Shown here piece by piece: positions 17,706 through 28,405 of a stretch of DNA of 64,000 bases. This DNA is from Tolypothrix brevis GSE-NOS-MK-07-07A (GTDB lineage Bacteria; Cyanobacteriota; Cyanobacteriia; Cyanobacteriales; Nostocaceae), in the NCBI GenBank assembly GCA_019358985.1, contig JAHHIJ010000009.1, positions 124,001 through 188,000 of the forward strand, read 5' to 3'. The notes under the pieces are model-generated. The model did not search any database. It was not told where the DNA came from and saw only the letters and a list, made by a program, of their open reading frames with translations. A program made the position numbers and the translations under genes. Each line of letters opens with the position of its first letter. Within the stretch, counting starts at the first letter, position 1.

Positions 17706-19072
17706 ATGAAATACACCTACCAGTACAAAGCACTTCCAACTACTGAAATTAAGTTAGAGATAAATCTCTGGCTGCGGATTTGCCAGTACTGGTACAATCG
17801 GCAGCTAGGGGACAGATTCGATTGGTGGGAACAAAACAGAACATCCGTTGATAGTTGCCCATTGGTTGCTTCGCTTCCTGTGCTGCGAGACAAACCCAAC
17901 TATTACAGTCAGAAAAAATATCTACCAGGACTCAAGAAAAAGCCTGTAACGGTGCAATGGTCGGGTGAAGAGTTGGACTTATCACGAGTTCCAGCGAACA
18001 CACTACAATCCGTCTGCAAGCGGGTTGATATTGCGTTTGAACGATTCATCGCGGGTGATTCTAATGGTCAGAGAAGCGGTAAGCCTCGCTTCAAGGCTCA
18101 ATCTCGCTATCGGTCTTTCGTGATTGAAGGTGCAGGTTTGGATCTGCATTCTTGCTCGGTCGGTGGTAAATATCTATATATTCGAGTTCCCAAGATCGGG
18201 CTAATCAAAATCCGGTCACATCGTCATTTACCTGATGGTGCGATTCTCAAACAGTTCCAGTTTGTCAAAAAGAATGATGGTTGGTTCGTAAACCTGCGAT
18301 TAGAAGATGCTACCGTACCCGTTAAGAGCGATGATATTGTTCCAACTTGGGATAACTCGCTTGGAATGGATGCGGTGCTGCATGAAGATGATTATCTTGC
18401 CACTTCTGAAGGTGTTAAACTGCCATCGCTTAAGGTGTTGCGAAAAAGTCAACACAAACTAACTCGCATTTCGCAGAAAAAGAACGCTCGTAAACGCGGT
18501 TCTAAAGCCCGTCGTCAACTGGCAAAACGAGAAGGAGGGCAACACCAAAAAATTGCAAGATGTCGTAAGGACATGTCTAATACAAAACTGCTCACCAATT
18601 ATTGAGAACGGGTAAGAAAGTGTTCTTTCACGAAGACCTTAATCTCAAAGGTCTATCCCGTCGAAATGCACCCAAACAGGACGAAACGGGTGCTTTCATT
18701 CCCAACGGTCAATCTGCTAAATCTGGACTTAATTTGTCTTGGTCGGATGCCGCGTTTGGTCAATTCTTCCAAATCCTCGGTAACATAGCTGGAAAAGCTG
18801 GAGCCATAGTAATTGCGAAGAATCCTGCTTATACGTCTCAATTACTGAGCTATCGGGATGAAGTTATTTTCACCGATTGCAGTATTCGTGAGTATTGGGA
18901 TGAGGTTCATAAACTTTGGGTTGACCGCGACATTAACGCCGCAGTCAACATCATGAGAGTAGGGCTGGACATTTTCCCTACTATAAAACGCCGTAAAGGT
19001 GGGGTCGTAATAGTTGGTTCTATTACCGATGATACCTCTAAGGAAGTTCTCCATATTCTTCGGAATATCTGA
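17706..19072 (+). pseudogene. tnpB: TnpB-like nuclease gene broken by a single frameshift, zinc finger absent
   Basis: The first frame (17706-18605) contains the N-terminal half and the RuvC-I Asp in SLGMDAVL; the second frame, entered by a -1 shift near 18602, contains RuvC-II Glu in FFHEDLNLKGL and RuvC-III Asp in VDRDINAAVN. The three catalytic acids survive but lie in two frames, which overlap by four bases around TTATTGAGAACG. Between RuvC-II and III, where TnpB usually has four zinc-binding Cys, this protein reads TSQLLSYRDEVIFTDCSIREYWDE with only one Cys. From memory a cyanobacterial TnpB branch has this Cys-poor form. TnpB is an RNA-guided DNA nuclease; this copy is probably dead, unless the shift is bypassed. 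Confidence 0.8.
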
Positions 19073-19118
19073 GAAGCCTACACCTACTCGAAGAGAGGTG
19101 TAGGAGATGTCACTTAGC

Positions 19119-19718
19119 TTAAGACTGAGTTGCAGTCTCTGTAGACTCGCTTTCAGCCGAGCCTTGTGATGGTAAAACGCTGACAACAAGTTGTTCTGGT
19201 TCAGCTAAAGCTGTCACACCTGGGGGCAATGAAAGCTGATGGATCTGCAAGCTGTCACCAACTTTCATGTTAGAAACATCAACTTCAATTGCTTCGGGGA
19301 TATTTTCTGGTTCGCAACTGACTTGCAATTGGTTAAACACGGTGTCTAACATACCACCTTCTTGTTTAACACCGATCGCTTCTCCGACAAACCGCAGTGG
19401 TACTTCTACTGTAGTCGGACCGTGACCTGCTACCGCAAAAAAGCTGAGGTGGAAGGGGGTGCGTTTTGCTGGATGAATCTGAACTTCTCGCAACAAAGTT
19501 TTGCCTTGCCAAGGGATATCAGTAATTTTCAAATCAATCAAGGTGTTGTTGACTGAACCTTTTTTTAGCAAGCGTTCAACAGTTTTGGCATCAATGGTTA
19601 AAGAGATAGACTCTGTACCTTTGTGACCGTATAAATTCGCCGGAATTCGCCCAGAACGGCGCAAAGCCTTGGGTTTGCTGCCTTCTAAGCGCTTTTGACA
19701 TTCAATTGTGAGATCCAT
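19119..19718 (-). CDS. rplY: 50S ribosomal protein L25 (CTC form)
   Basis: The 199-residue protein has the long CTC form of L25: an N-terminal 5S rRNA-binding domain ([41 protein letters not shown]) and a C-terminal TL5-like domain ([40 protein letters not shown]), ending in a Ser/Glu/Thr-rich tail. It belongs to the ribosome central protuberance. It follows purA on the same strand after a repeat-filled 118-bp gap. The TnpB element ends about 15 bp beyond its stop codon. Confidence 0.93.
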   Translation of the reverse strand: MDLTIECQKRLEGSKPKALRRSGRIPANLYGHKGTESISLTIDAKTVERLLKKGSVNNTLIDLKITDIPWQGKTLLREVQIHPAKRTPFHLSFFAVAGHGPTTVEVPLRFVGEAIGVKQEGGMLDTVFNQLQVSCEPENIPEAIEVDVSNMKVGDSLQIHQLSLPPGVTALAEPEQLVVSVLPSQGSAESESTETATQS

Positions 19719-19724
19719 AAAAGT

Positions 19725-19823
19725 TGTTAGTGGATGGTTGTTAGTTGATGGTTGTTAGTTGATGGTTGTTAGTTGTTAGTTGATGGTTAAGAGTTATCCA
19801 CTAACCACTAACCACTACCCACT
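19725..19823. repeat. TTGTTAG/TGATGG tandem repeats
   Basis: Repeated GTTGTTAGTTGATG units are followed by the complementary TAACCACTAACCACTA units, so the stretch can form a hairpin between purA and rplY. Similar repeats occur at 34350-34430, 37238-37280 and 47011-47075. Confidence 0.65.
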
Positions 19824-19836
19824 ATCCAAATCACGA

Positions 19837-22029
<2,193 letters not shown>

Positions 22030-23814
22030 ATGCTTGAAGCCGCTCGGCAGTCAATTATATCTCCTAGAGATAAGCAAATGACAAATAATATTCAAATGCT
22101 AGTTCTCGACATTGAGTCAAAACAAAAGTTATCAGAGCAAATGTTGCCTAAACTGTTTCGTAAAGAGACAAACAGAACATTGTCAAAAAGACAATTTTCT
22201 GGGAGTATAAAGGCGATCGCTAAATTTTTCATCAGCAAGATTGCAGATTTTTCGCTCTTTGCGATCCTGTATAAATTGCTTATACATTACATCAGCCAAC
22301 TGAAACAAGCAGAACAGAAAATCTGTGAACAAGCAGCGCTACTGGATGTAGCAACTGACGCAATTTTCGTAAAAAACATCCAAAATCAGATTTTATTCTG
22401 GAATAAAAGCGCGGAAATTTTGTATGGCTGGAAAGTTGAGGAAGCCGTTGGTAAAGATGCTTTAGCGCTTTTGTACGAAGATTTACCACACCCAGAATCA
22501 GCGCTATTAACTGTGATTCAAAACGGTTCGTGGCAAGGTGAATTAAAACAAGTACAAAAAAATGGTGATGAAGTTTTAGTAGAAAGTCGATGGAGTTTGG
22601 TACGTGATGAATTTGGGCAACCGAAATCAATTTTAATTGTTAATACAGAAATCACGCAAAAGAAACAACTAGAAGCAGAACTTTTGCGATCGCAACGTTT
22701 GGAATGTATCGGCACTTTAGCTGGTGGTATTGCCCACGATCTCAACAATGTGTTAGCACCGATTTTATTAGCAGTTCCTTTATTGCAGATGAAATTGTCC
22801 GATCCGCAAAGCGAACATTTGCTAAAAATGTTAGAAAATAACGTCAAGCGCGGAGCAAATTTAGTTAGACAAATCTTGTCTTTTGCACGGGGTATAGAAG
22901 GCAGACAGACAACTGTTAAAATTAACTCTTTGTTAACAGAAATTAAGGACATCACCGGCACATTCTCTAAATCCATTGCTTGCCATACACACATATCAGA
23001 CAATCTTTGGCATGTCCAGGGAAACACTACCCAATTGCATCAAGTGCTAATGAACTTAGTTGTCAACGCCCGCGATGCCATGCCAGACGGCGGTATAATG
23101 ACGATTTCAGCCGAAAATCTCGCCATTGATGAACACTATGCGAAAATGCATATCGACGCCAAAGTGGGTTGTTATGTTGCCATCACCATTGCGGACACAG
23201 GTATAGGGATACCGCAGACAATTCAAGAGCGAATTTTTGAGACTTTTTTCACTACTAAAGAGGTGGGTAAAGGTACAGGTTTAGGACTTTCTACAGCATT
23301 AGGCATTATTAAAAACCACGGTGGATTTGTTAATTTATACAGTGAAGTTAATCAGGGAACGCAATTTCAGATTTACTTACCTTGTTCCACTAAAGTGGAA
23401 ATCGATCCTCCTTCTGAAGAACTAAAAGCACTTACAGGAAATGGTGAATTAATTTTGGTGGTGGATGATGAAACTGCAATTCGCGATGTGACTAAATCAT
23501 CTTTAGAAACATATAATTATCGGGTGTTAACTGCTAGTGATGCTGTTGAAGCTGTAGCAATTTATGCCCAAAATAAGCAGGAAATTAGTATAGTATTGTT
23601 GGATATGATGATGCCTTGGATGGATGGTGCGATCGCTATTCGCACCCTACAAAAAATCAATCCTGATGTGAAAATTATCGCCATGAGCGGTTTGTTATCA
23701 AATCAAAACATTGCCGAATCCGCCGGCACAGGTGTCAATGGATTTTTATCCAAACCCTGCACAGCTGGAGAATTATTGCAAGCGATCAACTCAACTCGCT
23801 GCCAAATCCATTAA
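22030..23814 (+). CDS. Hybrid sensor histidine kinase (PAS-HisKA-HATPase-receiver)
   Basis: With ATG at 22030 the protein has 594 residues. After a charged N-terminal part with a hydrophobic stretch (FSLFAILYKLLIHYI) come a PAS domain (VATDAIFVKNIQNQILFWNKSAEIL), the H box GGIAHDLNNVLAP with the phospho-accepting His, an ATPase domain (N box VLMNLVVNARDAM, ADTGIGIP, GKGTGLGLS) and a C-terminal receiver (LVVDDE, LLDMMMPWMDG with the Asp, and SKPCT). This is a phosphorelay hybrid whose partner histidine phosphotransferase or regulator is not encoded nearby. ATG at 22078 is a possible alternative start. The hydrophobic segment may be a membrane association, not a clear sensor. Confidence 0.9.
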   Translation: MLEAARQSIISPRDKQMTNNIQMLVLDIESKQKLSEQMLPKLFRKETNRTLSKRQFSGSIKAIAKFFISKIADFSLFAILYKLLIHYISQLKQAEQKICEQAALLDVATDAIFVKNIQNQILFWNKSAEILYGWKVEEAVGKDALALLYEDLPHPESALLTVIQNGSWQGELKQVQKNGDEVLVESRWSLVRDEFGQPKSILIVNTEITQKKQLEAELLRSQRLECIGTLAGGIAHDLNNVLAPILLAVPLLQMKLSDPQSEHLLKMLENNVKRGANLVRQILSFARGIEGRQTTVKINSLLTEIKDITGTFSKSIACHTHISDNLWHVQGNTTQLHQVLMNLVVNARDAMPDGGIMTISAENLAIDEHYAKMHIDAKVGCYVAITIADTGIGIPQTIQERIFETFFTTKEVGKGTGLGLSTALGIIKNHGGFVNLYSEVNQGTQFQIYLPCSTKVEIDPPSEELKALTGNGELILVVDDETAIRDVTKSSLETYNYRVLTASDAVEAVAIYAQNKQEISIVLLDMMMPWMDGAIAIRTLQKINPDVKIIAMSGLLSNQNIAESAGTGVNGFLSKPCTAGELLQAINSTRCQIH

Positions 23815-24137
23815 TAACTTGCTCTCAATGATGGACTTTTGACTGTTGAATGCGTGACGGAATTCGCTTGTCAATAGCATTTGAGATGCGCTTACCCTGA
23901 TCACCATGATTGAAAATACCATGAACACATTACTCATTTTTCGACTAGTTTAGTTGAACAGTATCTAAAACAAACTACATCAGAACGATGTTTGCTAGCT
24001 CACTTTTAAAGAATGTTTAAGTTGCAAATCTTAGCTATAGATTTAAAGTTTCCAGAAATTAGACAAAAATAACAAGTCACAAGTGAAAATTGCCGAAAAA
24101 ATGGTACGAATAGATAAAACTACCTTGGTTCTATCGG
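23815..24137. other. Intergenic region kinase to amidase
   Basis: This 323-bp stretch is AT-rich with no convincing open frame, hairpin terminator or repeat. It presumably holds the amidase promoter, but I see no motif that defines it. Confidence 0.5.
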
Positions 24138-25544
24138 ATGAATCAAATTGACTTAGCTTTTACTCCAGCATTACAGCAGGCAGAATTAATTCGTCAGCGT
24201 CAAGTGTCACCGTTGGAGTTGGTGGAATTATATCTAGAACGAATTCAGCGCTTAGATCCGCAATTAGGAAGTTATTTTACAGTAATGGCAGAGAGTGCTT
24301 TAGCTGATGCCAAAGCCAAAACAGAAATGTTGTCTGGGGGTGGGGTTTCCTCATCCCTACCACCATTTTTTGGGGTGCCAATTTCAATTAAAGACCTGAA
24401 TCCGGTGGCTGGTTTCCCTTGTACCTACGGCAATCCGGCGTTGTTGAATCAGATTGCTGAGTCTGATGATGGGATAGTGACGCGAATACGCTCCGCTGGA
24501 TTTGTTCTTTTGGGTAAAACGGCAACTTCCGAACTAGGTTCATTCCCTTACACAGAGCCTACGGGTTTTCCCCCAACGAGAAATCCGTGGAATTTGGAAT
24601 ACACTCCCGGTGGTTCCAGTGGGGGGGCAGCGGCAGCACTCGCAGCGGGATTGTCTGCCATCGCTCAAGGTTCCGATGGTGGTGGATCGATTCGCGGTCC
24701 TGCGGCTTGTTGTGGTTTGGTGGGGATTAAGCCATCTCGTGGTAGAGTGACACATGCACCAGCAGGCGATCGCCTCAGTGGAATTGCCACCAATGGTCCC
24801 ATAGCTCGTACTGTAGCCGATGCAGCGGCTCTTTTGGATGTCATGTCTGGCTATGTCACCGGCGATCCTTACTGGTTGCCCGATCCCAAACCATCATTTC
24901 TCACTGCAAGTAAAGAAAAAGTCGGGAAATTGCGAATTGCCTTTGGGACTAGCATCCCTCCCTTAGGAAAAGCTGACGCAACTTGCCACCAAGCTGTGAT
25001 GCAAACAGTTAAGTTATTAGAAGAACTTGGTCATACAGTTGAAGAACAATGCCCAGATTTTAGCGGTTTAGTTGAACCATTTCAAGTTGTGTGGCAATCT
25101 AGCGTGGCTGCGTCGGGTATTCCGGCTGAAGTTTTGCAACCCGTGAATCGCTTTTTATTAGCGCGAACCGGTTCGGCTGGTGAATATCTGCGAGCAGTCT
25201 TTCAAATGCAAATGGTAGCGCGGCAAATTATAGCGTTTTTTGACACAGTGGATGTGTTGGTATTGCCAGTTTATCTGCATTCACCCATCCGCGTTGGAGA
25301 ATGGGCAAATTTGAGTCCGGAAGAGACATTCCAAAAAATTATACAATGGATTGCACCTTGTCCACCCGCCAATGCTACTGGACTACCAGCGATCGCACTG
25401 ACCGTTGGTTTTGACAATAACAGTTTACCTATGAGCGTTCAATTAATCGGAAAACCCGCTGCTGAAGCTACTCTTATCAGCCTTGCAGCACAACTGGAAG
25501 CCGTTTTACCGCAGGTATCCCATCGTCCAGCATTTGCGACATAA
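24138..25544 (+). CDS. Amidase signature family hydrolase
   Basis: The 468-residue protein has the Ser-cisSer-Lys triad of amidase signature enzymes: Lys in PISIKDLN near 85, Ser in the Gly/Ser loop TPGGSSGGAAAALA near 157 and the nucleophile Ser in DGGGSIRGPAACCG near 180. The family includes GatA, fatty acid amide hydrolases and other amidases. This one is shorter than typical in the C-terminal part and is not next to gatB (at 56974) or gatC; GatA identity is unlikely. It carries no signal peptide. Single gene with ATG 24138. Confidence 0.88.
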   Translation: MNQIDLAFTPALQQAELIRQRQVSPLELVELYLERIQRLDPQLGSYFTVMAESALADAKAKTEMLSGGGVSSSLPPFFGVPISIKDLNPVAGFPCTYGNPALLNQIAESDDGIVTRIRSAGFVLLGKTATSELGSFPYTEPTGFPPTRNPWNLEYTPGGSSGGAAAALAAGLSAIAQGSDGGGSIRGPAACCGLVGIKPSRGRVTHAPAGDRLSGIATNGPIARTVADAAALLDVMSGYVTGDPYWLPDPKPSFLTASKEKVGKLRIAFGTSIPPLGKADATCHQAVMQTVKLLEELGHTVEEQCPDFSGLVEPFQVVWQSSVAASGIPAEVLQPVNRFLLARTGSAGEYLRAVFQMQMVARQIIAFFDTVDVLVLPVYLHSPIRVGEWANLSPEETFQKIIQWIAPCPPANATGLPAIALTVGFDNNSLPMSVQLIGKPAAEATLISLAAQLEAVLPQVSHRPAFAT

Positions 25545-25601
25545 TGCAACCTCACAACCTTGGTACAGCGTTATGCGATCGCCTGCCAAACTATATACTA
25601 T

Positions 25602-25692
25602 AGGACTTACGCAAAAACTCTCTCGCTCCTCTTATTTCTCTGTGTTCTCTGTGCCTCTGCGGTTCGTTTTATCATTATTATGCGTAAGTCCT
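25602..25692. mobile_element. Miniature inverted-repeat element, AGGACTTACGC ends, copy 1
   Basis: AGGACTTACGC (25602-25612) and GCGTAAGTCCT (25682-25692) are perfect terminal inverted repeats of a 91-bp element; TA dinucleotides lie one base outside both ends, as expected for IS630/mariner-type target choice. A second copy with the same ends and related interior, inverted, lies at 41416-41544. Confidence 0.75.
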
Positions 25693-25719
25693 GTACTATT
25701 GTCAGCGGCTCAATTTAAA

Positions 25720-25917
25720 TCACCAAAATAGGAAAAAGTATCGTAGACTACAAAAATTTTCAGCGATCGCTTTAGTGAGAAAAGTTTGTGATTTACTGGT
25801 AATAGGTTTTACATAAGTTAAGCGGTTATCTTCCACTTTTATAAGTACTGTAGAAGTCATTACAAAACTATCACCAGTAAACACTTGACGTTTATCACGC
25901 TTAATTTTTGTGGTCAT
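25720..25917 (-). CDS. Small hypothetical protein (65 aa)
   Basis: Starts 6 bp after the stop of the DUF6887-like gene on the same strand, which suggests a three-gene unit. The N-terminal part (TKIKRDKRQVFTGDSF) is basic; the C-terminal part (ENFCSLRYFFLFW) is aromatic and may be read past a natural end. No family recognised. Support is mainly positional. Confidence 0.45.
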   Translation of the reverse strand: MTTKIKRDKRQVFTGDSFVMTSTVLIKVEDNRLTYVKPITSKSQTFLTKAIAENFCSLRYFFLFW

Positions 25918-25923
25918 TAGAAT

Positions 25924-26124
25924 TTATGGTTGGTGCTTTGACTCTGCCTGTATTCTCTTTTGAAATTCAATTACAGCTTGCTCTTCCGTGCTAACTACAA
26001 CTCTACCCGGTTTTGCTCGCATAATAGCAAGGTAGTGTTGAAAAGCGTCCTCATCTTCAGGATGTTGTTTAATATAATTTCTCAGTTCAATTTCTGTTAA
26101 TTGTTGATAGTTAGTGTTACTCAT
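25924..26124 (-). CDS. DUF6887-like small protein
   Basis: The 66-residue protein MSNTNYQQLTEIELRNYIKQH... resembles, from memory, the small cyanobacterial DUF6887 family: a Q-L-T-x-x-E-L-R helix, then HPEDEDAFQHYLAIM and a charged tail. Its ATG overlaps the stop of the upstream gene as ATGA, a sign of translational coupling. Function is unknown; such genes are commonly paired with a DUF6888-type gene, as here. Confidence 0.65.
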   Translation of the reverse strand: MSNTNYQQLTEIELRNYIKQHPEDEDAFQHYLAIMRAKPGRVVVSTEEQAVIEFQKRIQAESKHQP

Positions 26125-26357
26125 TGAATTATTTCCTCTCCATTACTCAAAATTTCTACTTGAATTTCTTGACCTATTAAAACAACGATTCGCTGTGAGC
26201 GTGTATCGTATCTTGTTAATTCAATATTCCTTAATAGATTACTTGCCCGTACACATATACGGAAAAAGGTTTTTAGCTGTTCTGTAGTAGGCACTACTTT
26301 TAAGTTTCCTCCTTTCTGAGTGTTTTCTACCCTACATACTAGCCGATGTTCGCGCAT
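26121..26357 (-). CDS. DUF6888-like small protein
   Basis: The C-terminal 60 residues (PTTEQLKTFFRICVRASNLLRNIELTRYDTRSQRIVVLIGQEIQVEILSNG, quoted in two parts as PTTEQLKTFFRIC and LTRYDTRSQRIVVLIG) resemble the cyanobacterial DUF6888 type as I remember it. I take ATG at 26357, giving 78 residues; the open frame continues to 26528 but the extra 57 residues are Ser/Arg-rich and unconvincing. It overlaps the DUF6887-like gene by four bases. The pair looks like a small co-expressed module of unknown role; a toxin-antitoxin function is possible but there is no direct evidence. Confidence 0.55.
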   Translation of the reverse strand: MREHRLVCRVENTQKGGNLKVVPTTEQLKTFFRICVRASNLLRNIELTRYDTRSQRIVVLIGQEIQVEILSNGEEIIQ

Positions 26358-26762
26358 CAATTCGAGGAAAATATCAGTTTGCTCCCTCCGTGTGAGCGAC
26401 GTTTTAGAGATGCTGGCTGAAAATGTAAGTGCAGCCAAAATTTTAGAAGATTTTCTCCCTCTGGAGCTAGATGTCATAAATCCTAATCTGAGGCAGATTC
26501 TTGCCCGGTTTCCTGACGCTTGTAACAAGGTGAAGCGATCGCCGAAATTAGCGATCGCCCCTACCTAAAGTGTTTTTACTAGGTATTTATTCCTAGTTTT
26601 AGTCAAAGAATCGCTTTATAAAAAGAAAAAATGCCGAAATCTATATAAATTAATGGTTTCATCTATCCACATCTGGCTACAACGCCTTAGAATGATTCTT
26701 TGAAAAGTTGAGTTTCCGGGATTTACAGATTTTGTGTGGAATGCTCCCAAAGGAGACTTTTT

Positions 26763-26786
26763 GTAAATCTCGAAACGGAGATTTAC
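26763..26786 (+). promoter_or_regulatory. Stem-loop in the hup leader
   Basis: GTAAATCTC and GAGATTTAC form a perfect nine-base stem around GAAACG, 62 bases before the HU start codon. It has no T-run after it, so a regulatory leader is more likely than a terminator. Confidence 0.4.
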
Positions 26787-26848
26787 GCTTGTGATGCGCT
26801 CAGGAGCGTGTCCGTAGACAATCGAAAATAAACTTCAAGGAGTTTCAC

Positions 26849-27133
26849 GTGAACAAAGGTGAATTAGTTGATGCGGTGGCTGAAAAAGCTAGTGTGACGA
26901 AGAAGCAAGCTGATGCTGTCTTAAGTGCGGCGTTGGAAACTATTATCGAAGCTGTCTCTTCTGGTGATAAGGTAACGCTGGTGGGGTTTGGTTCGTTTGA
27001 ATCACGCGAACGTAAAGCTCGTGAAGGTCGCAACCCGAAAACAAACGAAAAGATGGAAATTCCAGCAACCAAGGTTCCTGCTTTTTCCGCTGGCAAAATG
27101 TTTAGAGAAAGAGTTGCACCTCCAAAAGTATAA
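26849..27133 (+). CDS. hup: Histone-like DNA-binding protein HU
   Basis: The 94-residue protein matches HU: MNKGELVDAVAEKASVTKKQA, VGFGSFESRERKAREGRNPKT as the DNA-binding arm, and PAFSAGKMFRERV. HU dimers bend and compact DNA. The start is GTG at 26849 with a good ribosome-binding site AAGGAG seven bases upstream. A long leader with a stem-loop precedes it. The next gene starts 26 bp downstream on the same strand and may be read through. Confidence 0.96.
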   Translation: MNKGELVDAVAEKASVTKKQADAVLSAALETIIEAVSSGDKVTLVGFGSFESRERKAREGRNPKTNEKMEIPATKVPAFSAGKMFRERVAPPKV

Positions 27134-27159
27134 ATTCTTTCTTAGGGAACTCTTTTTTT

Positions 27160-28233
27160 ATGCGGCAAAAAGCACACGGGGGAAATTTAGCTTGGGCAGC
27201 AGCACTCGCTGGCTGTTCCCCTAGTGCTATTCTGGATTTTTCTGCGAGCATCAGCCCTTTGGGACCTCCAAATAGCGCGATCGCTGCTATTACATCTCAA
27301 TTGGGTAATCTTAAGCACTATCCAGATCCCGATTACAGTGAACTGAGACAGGCTCTAGGTCACTTCCATCAATTGCCGCCTGAATGGATTCTGCCGGGTA
27401 ATGGATCGGCAGAATTACTTACGTTGTCAGGTAAAGAATTTTCAAGACTAGCCGCAACAACTTTAATTACTCCAGCTTTTGGCGACTATTACCGCTCGCT
27501 AGCGGCATATGATGTCAAAGTGCTGGAGTGTCCGAAGTCAATAGTCAATAGTGATTTGTCAATGATTATTGACAAAGGACAAAAAACTTTAGACAAAGGA
27601 CTATTGCTGAATAATCCTCACAACCCAACAGGTAAATTGTTTTCGGTAGAAGAGATTTTGCCTTACTTGGAACAGTTTGCTTTGGTGGTGGTGGATGAAG
27701 CGTTTATGGATTTTCTGCCTCCGGATGAGGAACAAAGTCTAATTCCGCTAATTCAGGAATATGCCAATTTGGTGATTTTGCGATCGCTAACGAAATTTTA
27801 CAGTCTGCCTGGACTGCGACTCGGATATGCGATCGCTAATCCGGAGCGCTTGTCTAAATGGCAGTTGTGGCGCGATCCTTGGCCCGTTAACACTTTAGCA
27901 GCAGCAGCGGCGATCGCTGCACTCGATGATAAAGAGTTTCAGTCTGCAACCTGGGAATGGCTACCACCTACACGAAACCAACTCTTTCAGGGTTTAGCTA
28001 AATTACCAGGCTTGCAACCAAAGGAGAGTGCTGCTAATTTTTTACTTGTTGAGTCACAACAATCTGTCTGCCAATTGCAAGAACAATTGCTTAAGGAGTA
28101 CCAAATTTACATTCGCGATTGTCTGAGTTTTAAAGAATTAGGCGATCGCTATTTCCGAGTTGCTGTACGCTCTAAATCAGATAACCAACGTTTACTAACA
28201 GCGCTGAAAGCATTACTAAAGGATAAAGGATGA
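27160..28233 (+). CDS. cobD: CobD-like PLP-dependent decarboxylase/aminotransferase
   Basis: The 357-residue protein is a fold-type I PLP enzyme of the histidinol-phosphate aminotransferase group. HGGNLAWAAALAG and DFSASISPLGPP at the N terminus are typical of threonine-phosphate decarboxylase CobD, which makes the aminopropanol arm of cobamides; HisC proteins lack this start. PLP contacts include NNPHNPTG, VDEAFMDF and the Schiff-base Lys in LRSLTKFYSLPGLRLGY. It lies 26 bp after hup. In cyanobacteria such CobD-like genes can also be annotated as generic aminotransferases, so the substrate is not certain. Confidence 0.82.
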   Translation: MRQKAHGGNLAWAAALAGCSPSAILDFSASISPLGPPNSAIAAITSQLGNLKHYPDPDYSELRQALGHFHQLPPEWILPGNGSAELLTLSGKEFSRLAATTLITPAFGDYYRSLAAYDVKVLECPKSIVNSDLSMIIDKGQKTLDKGLLLNNPHNPTGKLFSVEEILPYLEQFALVVVDEAFMDFLPPDEEQSLIPLIQEYANLVILRSLTKFYSLPGLRLGYAIANPERLSKWQLWRDPWPVNTLAAAAAIAALDDKEFQSATWEWLPPTRNQLFQGLAKLPGLQPKESAANFLLVESQQSVCQLQEQLLKEYQIYIRDCLSFKELGDRYFRVAVRSKSDNQRLLTALKALLKDKG

Positions 28234-28348
28234 AGAAGCCCTGACGATTAAAATCGCGGAGTTTACGGGCACACAAACGCTCGTCCACCTACGCGGACTG
28301 AAAATAGGGTTTCAAATTTGCTCTCTCCAGAGTAATAAAAGAGCGCTA

Positions 28349-28405
28349 TGACCCTTGACTATTGACTCTTGACCCTTGACTATTGACTAATGACTATTGA
28401 CTACG
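28349..28405. repeat. TTGACTA/TGACCCT heptamer repeats running into a start codon
   Basis: Units of the TTGACTA and TTGACCC type repeat about eight times and continue past the ATG at 28390 of the flavoprotein gene, so codons 1-5 are themselves repeat sequence. Confidence 0.7.

Larger units (their letters stand above)
17427..19104 (+). mobile_element. IS200/IS605-type TnpB element without TnpA, with divergent RHH gene
   Basis: The element is bounded by two hairpins: CTCACACTC with GAGTGTGAG at 17427-17459 on the left, and CCTACACCT with AGGTGTAGG at 19077-19104 on the right. Inside are a divergent small ribbon-helix-helix gene and a frameshifted TnpB gene. No TnpA transposase is present. The right hairpin follows the TnpB stop, where the guide RNA of TnpB elements normally ends. 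It sits between the phosphotransferase gene and rplY. Confidence 0.75.
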
